DNA from: Euptelea pleiosperma
Taxonomy: Eukaryota > Streptophyta > Magnoliopsida > Ranunculales > Eupteleaceae
Reading direction: 5' to 3'
Assembly (NCBI GenBank): GCA_035048495.1
Contig: CM068546.1
Location: 17,180,435-17,244,434, forward strand
Length of the DNA: 64,000 bases
A program made the translations under genes and the position numbers. Under the pieces are notes generated by a model that was not told the origin of the DNA, searched no databases, and saw only the letters and a list, made by a program, of their open reading frames with translations. Below, piece after piece: positions 55,859 to 64,000 of the stretch; positions within the stretch are counted from its first letter, which is position 1; each line of letters starts with the position of its first letter.

Positions 55859-58228
55859 ACAAGAAATAATAGATAAAAACAAACTTCATCATTCAGTGAT
55901 CAAAATTTTTATTACAATGCTTGAATTGAAAATAACATAAAATAAGATAAACTAAAAAGTAATTTTAAGGAAGAAAATTCTAGAGAGAGTTAGAGAGAGA
56001 AAGGAGAGAGAAAGCTAGATAGAAGATAGAGAGAGAAAGTTAGATAGAAACCTAGAGAGAGAAGATGCTTACCATGGTGAAGAAAAGGGGCAGCAACTTA
56101 CCGTAGGGAAGAGAGATCCTCACCTTACCTTGGATAAGACCAAATCAACAGAAGAGGAGACAGCAACGTTGAGGATCTAAAGTGGCATGTGCCTCACAGC
56201 CAAGCCAAGAAGGAGACGGTGCGAGGTGGTGGGTGGAGTGCATAGCAAGTTGGTCTTTTAGGAAGAAACCCTCCCGGTGGCAGGCTGTTGTTGCCGATTT
56301 TAATGGAGGACGAACCAATAGGAGGTGGTGCACATCAGTAGAGAGGGAGGAGGGGCTACCGTCCGAAGTTGCAGAAGTGGAGAGGATCATCGACGACGAA
56401 CCAGGGAGGCAGTGCAAGGAGGAGCGGTGGACTGGTGGAGCTCATGAAGTGGTTGGCGGAGGTGCTGATCAAGGTGAAGAGGAACAGCAGGTAGACATTC
56501 CTCTTCTCCTCTTCTTCTTCTCTTATCTCTTTTCTTTCTCTTTTTTTTATTTTTTTGAACGTCTTGGAGAAGCAGGCCTGCAACTCAGTGTTGTAGGTCG
56601 TGGTGAGGCGGTGGAGCAGAGGCGGTAATGGAGGTAGCTGTCCGGTGGTGGTGTTGCCGGCGCTGGGCGGTGGAGCAACGTGAAGGAGGAGTTGGGCGGA
56701 GCAGCAACTGTGCTGCACGAGCAGCAGCAGGCGTCCTAGCAGGTGGAGGCAAAACTAAAGTCATTCAGCGTGGCAGGCGAGGGGGCAAGCCGTGGGGGAG
56801 AAGTAAAAAGAAGAACGGCCGGAGTTGCAGGCCTGCAACTCCGGCGGAAGCAAAGAAGAAGAAGAAGAAGAAGAAGAAGAAGAAGAAGAAGAAGAAGAAG
56901 AAGAAAGAAGAAAGAGAAGGAGAGGACGGTTCGTGGCGTGGTGAGCAGGGGAAATAGAAGAGGAGAAGGACGGAAGAGAAGAAGAAGGAGTGGAAGATGA
57001 ACCTGCCGGAGTTGCAGGTTCTCACCGGAAAAGGAAAAGAAGAAGAAGAAGAAAGGAAGAAGAAGAAAGAAAGGAAAAGAAGGAGAAGAAGACGTCGGGG
57101 GAGTTTTGGGGGAAGGAAAGGAGCAGAAAGGAGGGGGATTAGGGTTCCAAAGAACCCTTCTCCTTTCCCTTTTAAAGCTCCCTAGTTTCCATTAATGGAA
57201 ATTAGGGAATTTTTGAAATAAAAAAAAAATATATATATATATATATATATTTTTAAGTAAAACTCTACTTTTCTTTGGGGAATGTCCCCATTTAGTGGAC
57301 CCCCCATTTTTTTAAATTTAATTAAAATTATTTTGAAATTCACGGGGTCCACTAACTGGTCGGACAGCGGGTCGATGATGATGGGCCCGGCTACTGGCCC
57401 ACATGGATTGATGATGTCCATCGTCTCACAAGATGATGTGACAGACAGTCTGATGGCGATCGGATGGATGGTGACTTGATTGGGACCCAGATTGGTAGAT
57501 CGACGGATTTAGAGAGATCCAACAGTCCGATTGAAGATCCAACGGTCCGATGGAAGATCCAACGGTCAGAAAGCTAAGGGAGATGAGATAGAGCCGATAG
57601 GCAGGAGTTCTGGGGTTAGGTCAGTAGATTCGAGGACTGAGAGATGAAGAGAGAGAGAGAATAAAGAGAGATGAGAGAGAAAGTATCAGAAAATGGAGAT
57701 AAAAGTATTGGCAGAGGGTCTAGAACCCTAGTCTTCACTGTGACCATCCTCACGCTTCTCCAGTAGAGTAGACTATAATTCATTGCTGACTCATGTGGCT
57801 TTAAACGCTTTGGTTCGTCTTTTGGTCATTGACTCTCCTACTCTCTTTGTTCTTTGGGCCAACTTTTTGGTCCTCTTATTCAGCCCATATTTGGCCCATA
57901 TCTTCTAGTCATAGCATGTGGGCTCTTTAAGCTTTGATAGTGGGCTTTCCTGATCGATGTGGGCTCGCAAGTCTCGAGAATTGTCCCATCGGGGTTTCCT
58001 GCAACAGAAGAAGCGCGTAATGAGACTCTATCAGAATGACTTCATGTCTAGACTTCTGAAAATGTGTTTAATGCATGCAAATATACCATTTCGTCCAGAA
58101 AAGTGTGTTCTACGCAACACAAGAGACTCTTACGTAGAAAAGTAGATAAATAAAGCATTTTAACGTAGGAAAATGCAATAACGCTAAAAGGATAATTGCT
58201 TAAAATAAGCACTTTTGAGCGAATATTA
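55859..58228 (-). mobile_element. 3' LTR of Athila copy 2, lacking its outer ~300 bp
   Basis: Ends GCGAATAT(T)A at 58228, next to the inverted polypurine tract CAACCCCCAACTA. The left part is missing the TGAAA...CGGATGTCG terminal block and begins inside the LTR. It contains the donor-like site GTAAGC (56072, minus), the 28-bp palindrome (56818-56845), a (GAA)n tract (56854-56906), the promoter palindrome (about 57179-57207), (AT)n and the ACGGTCCGAT repeats near 57520-57570. Confidence 0.85.
56818..56845. repeat. Perfect 28-bp palindrome in the Athila LTR leader
   Basis: Centre GGCC at 56830-56833; each arm is GCCGGAGTTGCAGG read inward. Related inverted repeats occupy the same place in other copies (19299-19324, 25651-25673, 62941-62967). 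Confidence 0.93.
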
Positions 58229-60199
58229 CAACCCCCAACTAGCATATTGCCAATCCTTGGCAATTAGTGCGAAATAAATGAGCTTAAAAGGGCTCTGCAC
58301 ATGCTGCACACTTTTTCATATTAGCTCAGGGAAAACATCGTTCGTCAAATCATTGAATGGATGCAAAAATAGTTATATGCTAGCGAAGAGTTGGAAAGTT
58401 TTGGCAAGACTACAGACTGATAATCATGACCTAGAATAGTCAAACTCTGCGTGTGTGTGTGCTCAACATTCTCATCATCCGACAGTAAAGATTTCCAGAT
58501 CACCTCTAAGTTTTTATGCCTCGACCTCAATTCTCACTTGTAAACTACTCAGAATGGAATCACTCGAGAAGGGTGTTCTTCTTTTCTCTCAATTTATATG
58601 TGAGGAGATGTTTTTAATATAAAGAGGCAAAAGATCTCACATATATTTTATTTGAAGGAAGGACATTTTTAACAGAAGGAGATCTCATGATTGGAATATC
58701 ACTTCACTCGGGAACGTTAGATCAAACTTTATAGCTTCTCCTTCTCCAATCTCTACATTTTATGATTGTGCTATCCTAGAATCAAATAGGACTTTCCTGG
58801 GTTATAATGAGGCTTAGGTCCATTGTAGAAAAATAAAGGGATCCAGGATTTCAAAGATCTTGAGAGGATATCTCTATTTTCTTGTATTTTTCCTGCGATG
58901 TAACACCATTATCTGGTTCTTTTTCCTTTCTTTTTTTTCATATTTTTCTCTTTTTCTTGATATTTCTAAGACTGCTCAATTTCTTTTCAACTCCTTTTTA
59001 TACTTTCTTTTCATATTTTGTTTTCAGCTTGAACCATTTTCTTTTTCTTTTGATTTTTCTTCTTTACTTTTCTTTTTCACGGTACACCCACATCAGTTAT
59101 TCTTTTGTCCATCTCATAAGGGTAGCCAGTCATGTTTCGTAGCTGGACTGGATTTTAGGTTGATGGGTTTGCAAAGAAAAGGCTTTTATAAAAAGGCTCA
59201 AGGGGTTTGTAGTGAAGTATAATTCAGGTAAGTAAAAAGGCTGAATGGTTCAAAAAAATGGCCTAAATCATTTTCTGGGGTTTGCACTATCATATATACT
59301 GTCTTGACTGGATACAGAGAAGGTTCTGTCGTAGTAATCCAATGTTGATGTCGTTCCGAGTTTTATGATCGAAGCAAAAGATAATGAGATCTCTCAACGA
59401 ATATTGCAGGCATGAAGAATATTAAGTCATCTGGTGACTCAGATTTGTTGTATAACCCTCTGAAATGCTTAAAGGCTCGAAAGCTCACAGGGTTAGGTCT
59501 CCACAATTCTTCTCACAGGATCTTTAGAATTTCCAAACTTAGGATGACTCTGATGTTGATAGTGTACAATTGTGCCGAATCTGAGTTTTTCTAAGTTTTC
59601 AAAACTGCTGTAGCCACGCTTGACTTGACTCAAAGCTAACCTTAAACAAAAATTGACATCCTCAATACTGACTTAACGGAGGTTTTCAGCTAATCAAAGT
59701 CAGGGTATTTGACACATTTTTGAAATTTTAGAAAACTTTTGGTGAACATCGGAAATCACCAAAAAAAAATATAATTTTTTTTTTATATATCTATATATAT
59801 ATTTATCAAAAGGAATACATGAGTTTTGGTAAATACCCCCCCAACCAAAATATAGCACCGTCCTCGGTGCTCATTACCGGGACATAAAATGATAAAAAAT
59901 CAGTGATGATGAAGCAAAGGTTCAGGGAGGATGTTACCAAGTCGGCAGAACTCGACAGTGTGTGGTACCTGATGATAGGAAGAATGAATGTACCTGCATT
60001 TTCAGATATATAACAGTAATAACAAATACATGAGACTCATGTACTCTAGGAATACCGGAATTGCCTTTCCGAAAGCGCTAAGTTTTACGTCTTCAGCCAA
60101 ACATCACGGGGGTATATCAAGTACCCCCAACCAGGATAAAACTCATGGAGACTGAGTGAATCTGCAGTCTTCCTGACACCTAAGGTGGAACGGAGACAA
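58229..60199 (-). other. 3' non-coding region of Athila copy 2 with polypurine tract
   Basis: Read on the minus strand it goes from the gag stop through the post-integrase tail (60030-60140), the GCACCGAGGACGG block and the GTGGAGACCTAACC block (about 59490) to the polypurine tract at 58229-58241. The frame at 58860-59222 is a CT-rich artefact. No pol remnant is visible anywhere in this 1.97 kb. Confidence 0.75.
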
Positions 60200-61755
60200 C
60201 TATCCTATCCCTTGTCTAGGTATACCTGTGTAGAATAGGTCTTTCTCAGTGTAGACTGAGAGAAGGGCATTGAGCTCTCTGAGCAGCCCGGCAAAAGCAC
60301 GGAGTTGATCTGGGAGGGATCGAAGCTTCTCAGTAAAAATTGAGAGGAGAGTAGAAGTGGGTTCTCTGAGCAGACCCGCAAAAACATTTAGTTCAGCGGG
60401 GAGGGATAGAAGCTTCTCAGTAAAGACTGAGAGGAGAGTAATAGTGGGTTCGCTGACCGTGGTTAGCAGAGCCGCAAACTCAGTAAGTTTTGCGGGAATG
60501 TATCTGAATGGAACAGACTCCTGCAGATCAGTAATACCAGAAATGTTGGACTCCGAGATGATGTCAGACTCACAGTGTTCATGACACTTGGATAATTTAT
60601 CTTCGGGAGAGTCCTGAATTAGACTCTCTACGGCACACGGGTCATCGATAATATCGACGTAGGGTGACGGGTGAAAACTGTTGACCTCTTTCTCGATGTT
60701 TCCTAATGTGATAGGGATGTTCCAATCCCTGCACTCAATATGTCCCTCCTCGGTGGGGATCGGTAGGTCCAGGACAGCGGGAGGCCCATTTTCTAGACAT
60801 GGCTCTACGGTGGGAATGTCTGCAACCAGTGCAGAGGTAGAATCATCAAAGATAGAGATGGAACTGAGTTCCTCTGTGCTCGGTCTAGAAGTTGGTGCTG
60901 TTAAGGGCACCATAGATGGAGACACGGGTTCATCACTATTATGGCTCACACCAAGGGAGGTGGGGAGGAACGGTAGATCTAGCACAGTTGGGATCCTATG
61001 ATCGAGACACAACTCAGTGTCATGGAGATTGATATCAGGGTCAGCAGAGGTAGAGTGAGAAATAGGTTGCTCTGAGGTAGGTTCAAGATTTGGTGCTGTT
61101 AAAGGCACCAAATTAGGATACACTGGTTCCTTAATAATCAGGCTTGATCTAGGGGTGGTAACAACTTCTATTTCATCCTGGCAATTCTGGTACTTGGTCC
61201 AATTGTACGACTCCTCATTATAGACAGTGGCCATGTCACTCTCCTCAAGATAGGCTATTGGTGGGCTAGTGAAGTTGACTTCCTCTCTCTCATTTTCTAA
61301 TTGAACTAGACGTTGCTCCAAGCTCTCCATAAATAGCTGTTGTTGGTGCTTTAGACCTTGAAAATACTGTTGTTGCTGGGCAATGTACTGAGAGAGAAGG
61401 TCCTCTAGACCAGGTTTAGTAGCCAACGGAGGCAGTTCAGCCAAGGGGAGTTGAGGTGCCAACTCTTGATTGTAGTCCGACTGGGTATAAGGCAGATTGG
61501 AGTCTGGGACTAGCTGCTGACTCTGGAAATCTTGAGGGGCCCATTGTTGATCAAAATAATCATTATGTGGATAGGACGGGAACTGGGATTGCGAGTATTG
61601 CCAGTCATACTTTCTATTGGGTTGATGGAACCCAAAAGGATAATTATCCTGCGGGAGGGCAGACTGTTCCCAACCAAAGTTATGGTGACTCCTATTATCC
61701 GGATAATAAGTGTTGTCATAGGAGGTCTGCATTGGAGATGGAAAGGTACAGACAT
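60200..61755 (-). pseudogene. C-terminal half of an Athila gag with tandem repeats; no pol follows
   Basis: A continuous frame of more than 510 codons that enters from an LTR insertion at 61756 and stops at 60200. It is colinear with the tail of copy 1 gag (912-2270) and lacks its stop codons, so it is the better-preserved sequence. It has a Tyr/Asn/Gln-rich stretch (residues 1-70 from the Met at 61732), a Gln run (about 115-135), an acidic Ser/Thr/Pro-rich middle, and from about residue 437 three units of 28-29 residues (FTEKL.SLP..L..FAGLLRE). The gag core lies upstream of the LTR insertion, outside the window. No zinc knuckle, protease or pol follows. Function of the repeats is unknown; leucine spacing suggests helices. 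Confidence 0.8.
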
Positions 61756-64000
61756 TGATATTCGCTCAAAAGTGCTTATTTTAAGCAATTATCCTGTTAG
61801 CGTTATTGCATTCTCCCATGTTAAAATACTCTATTTATCTACTTTTCTACGTAAGAGTCTCTTTTGTTGCGTAGAACACACTTTTCTGGACGAAATGGTA
61901 TATTTGCACGCATTAAACACATTTTCGAAAGTCTAGACATGAAGTCATTCTGATAGAGTCTCATTACGCGCTTCTTCTATCGCAGGAAACCCCGATGGGA
62001 AAATTCTCGAGACTTGCAAGCCCACATCGATCAGGAAAGCCCATTATCAAAGCTTAAAGAGCCCACATGCTATGACTAGAAGATATGGGCCAAATATGGG
62101 CTGAATAAGAGGACCAAAAAGCTGGCCCAAAGAACGAAGAGAGTAGGAGAGCCAATGACCAAGAGATGGACCAAAGCGTTTAAAGCCACATGAGTCAGCA
62201 AAGAATGATGGTCGACTCTACTGGAGAAGCGTGAGGATGGTCACAGTGAAGACCAGGGTTCCAGACCCTCCGCCAGTGCTTTTTTCCATTTTTTTTTTAT
62301 ACTTTTTCTCTCATCTCTTCTTATTCTCTCTCTCTTCATCTTTCGATCCTCGAATCTACTGACCTAACCCCAGAACTCCTACCCATCGGCTCTATCTCAT
62401 CTCCCTTAGCTTTCTGACCGTTGGATCTTCAATCGGACCGTTGGATCTTTAATCGGACCGTTGGATCTCTCTAGATCCGTCGATCTACCAATCTGGGTCC
62501 CAATCAAGTCACCATCCATCCGATCGCCTTCAGAATGCCTGTCACATCATCTTGTGAGACGATGGACATCATCAGTCCATGTGGGCCAGTAGCCGGGCCC
62601 ATCATTATCGACCCGCTGTCCGACCAGTTAGTGGACCCCGCGAATTTCAAAAATAATTTTAATTAAATGGGGGGTCCACTAATTGGGGAGATTCCCCATA
62701 GAAAAGTAGGTTTTTACTTAAAAAAAAAAAAAGAATTATTTTTTATTTTCAAAAAAGACCCTATTTCCATTAATGAAAATAGGGAGCTTTATAAGAGGAG
62801 GGAGAAGGGTTCGTTCGAACCCTAATCCCCCCCCTTTCTCTTCCATTCTCTCCCCCAACTCGTTTCTCCCTTTCCCCCTCTCTTTAGGCCGTTTTCCCCC
62901 ACTTCTCCTCCGCCTTCTTCATCTTCTTCACCAAGCTATTGCCGGAGTTGCAGGCTGCAACTCCGGCCGATCAAGATACTCCTCCCCCACGTTCTCATCT
63001 CCCGAACCACTCACCATCTCCATCCTCCGTCTAAACCCCAGCCGAGATTCACCAAGAAAGAAAGAAGAAAGAAAATAAAAAAAAAAAATAGAAGAGGAAT
63101 GGAAGGAGGACCGTCTGGAACCACCTCCCCACCTCCATGAGCGCCGCCACCTGCAGGTCTTAGCGCCAGCGTGCAATCTGCTCTTCCACATTCACTCAAC
63201 GCCTCCACCTATTCTCTCCTCTCTTTTCCAATCTATCTCACTTCCACACGGTGGCTGCTCCTCAAGCAACCACCATTGCATCCTATCACGTTTCCAGCAA
63301 GATGGCAGCACCACCGCCACTACATGCATGCACCTCCTAGACACCACTCCAACCGGTGCAGCCTTCCTCCTATGCTCCTACCTACCGGCCACATCAGCAA
63401 CGCGTGGAACCCATCTGCCTTCCGCCTAACATCAACACCCTCCACCAGCATTGCACTCATGACCTCCACCTTGCTGCCCCTCTCCGGATAGCCATCGCAC
63501 CAGCGTCTGGATCGCTACCCACACCATCTCTCCTCCTTTGCTACTACTGTCGGAACCTCCAGCCGCCGTAGCACATGTCAATACTACCCCCATCTCCACT
63601 GCTAGCGTGGTTCAGCCAACCATCACATTGATCTCTTCCAAACCCTCTTGGCAATCCAGCCACCCCGTACTCAAACCAATGGGCCGAATCTCACTTAGGT
63701 TGATCCCTTGGCAAGTGCATCCTTCTTGCACACCTTATTCCCCGTGGCATTGTTCAAGGCTGATTCTCCGTCGAATTTACACTCCATCCTCCTGGTAAGT
63801 GTCAAAGGTAAAATTTTGATCTACTTCTCTCAAGCTCTCTTTCTCTCTCTAGATTTGATTTTCTCTCTCTAGTTTAGTTTTTGTTTATATGCTTTCTAGT
63901 TAAAGTTGGCTGATTTGATAATGTTTTGCTTAGAAATTTGTAAGGCTCGTACTTTGATTGAATGAATAAAATTGGGTTCATTTTGGAGTTTTAGTGTTTA
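61756..64000 (+). mobile_element. Athila-like LTR (plus orientation), 5' 2.25 kb, cut by the window edge
   Basis: Starts TGATATTCGCTCAAAAGTG inside the gag of copy 2; GACAT (61751-61755) is the left target flank. It contains the ACCGTTGGATC repeats (62410-62470), the promoter palindrome (62759-62784) with CTTTATAAG (62787-62795), the GTTGCAGGCTGCAAC inverted repeat (62941-62967), a donor-like site at 63795 and CT-rich runs to the edge. Its 3' end lies beyond the window. Confidence 0.9.
62759..62795 (+). promoter_or_regulatory. LTR core promoter: palindrome and TATA box
   Basis: The palindrome CCCTATTTCC/GAAAATAGGG (one mismatch) ends at 62784 and CTTTATAAG follows at 62787. This is the same order and spacing as at 19601-19638, in the opposite orientation. 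Confidence 0.65.

Noticed and set aside
58860..59222. 120-codon frame rich in Phe/Ser/Leu, possibly membrane-like (envelope candidate of Athila)
   Set aside because: It lies on the strand opposite to the element and derives from a purine-rich stretch homologous to 44040-44170; not an envelope gene.

Overview
The window is plant nuclear DNA made almost wholly of transposable elements. The evidence is the family content: a CACTA (En/Spm) DNA transposon, Athila-like and Tekay/Del-like Ty3/gypsy retrotransposons and Copia elements. Fragments of two plant genes (VPS35 and a DUF212 protein) sit inside the CACTA element. This fits a seed plant, most likely an angiosperm with a large repeat-rich genome; the species cannot be told. 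I see no intact host gene, tRNA, rRNA, CRISPR array or prokaryotic feature. All coding capacity belongs to transposons and most of it is broken by stop codons.

Layout. (1) 1-27069 is one minus-strand Athila-like element with later insertions. Its 5' LTR is 21543-27069 and its primer-binding site is at 21528-21540. Its leader is 17012-21527 and its gag is split between 16844-17011 and 619-2978. A 13.9-kb CACTA element (2979-16843, target duplication TGG) sits inside gag. Solo LTRs of the same Athila family interrupt the leader (17753-20649, duplication GACTT) and the 5' LTR (22501-25097). A plus-strand LTR ends at 536. (2) 27070-30529 holds the tail of another Athila LTR, a minus-strand Tekay-type LTR fragment and the 3' end of a plus-strand Athila element. 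(3) 30530-43410 is that element's 3' LTR. It is split by a pol-less LTR element (31299-36221, duplication ACCAC) and by a solo LTR (38866-43059) that itself contains a solo LTR (41447-42878). (4) 43411-55858 holds Athila 3' sequence, a solo Copia LTR (44172-45517, duplication AGAGG), and a Tekay-like element with its 5' LTR and a decayed gag-pol. A minus-strand Copia 5' end and an Athila integrase fragment follow. (5) 55859-64000 is a minus-strand Athila derivative with the end of gag but no pol, interrupted at 61756 by another plus-strand Athila LTR.

How it works together. The CACTA element could encode both proteins of an En/Spm-type system, a TNP2/TPD1-like transposase (9089-12522) and a Transposase_24/TNPA-like protein (7241-9019). 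Their exon phases fit even as one reading frame. It is the only element here whose protein genes look open, and it has acquired host exons. The Athila family accounts for most of the sequence. Its LTRs of about 2.9 kb are mostly solo and lie inside one another, and they share a TATA-like box next to a palindrome, a GC-rich palindrome in the presumed leader and a GTAAG donor-like site. Two copies show gag ending directly in the post-integrase tail, so a gag-only, pol-less subfamily probably amplified with borrowed enzymes.
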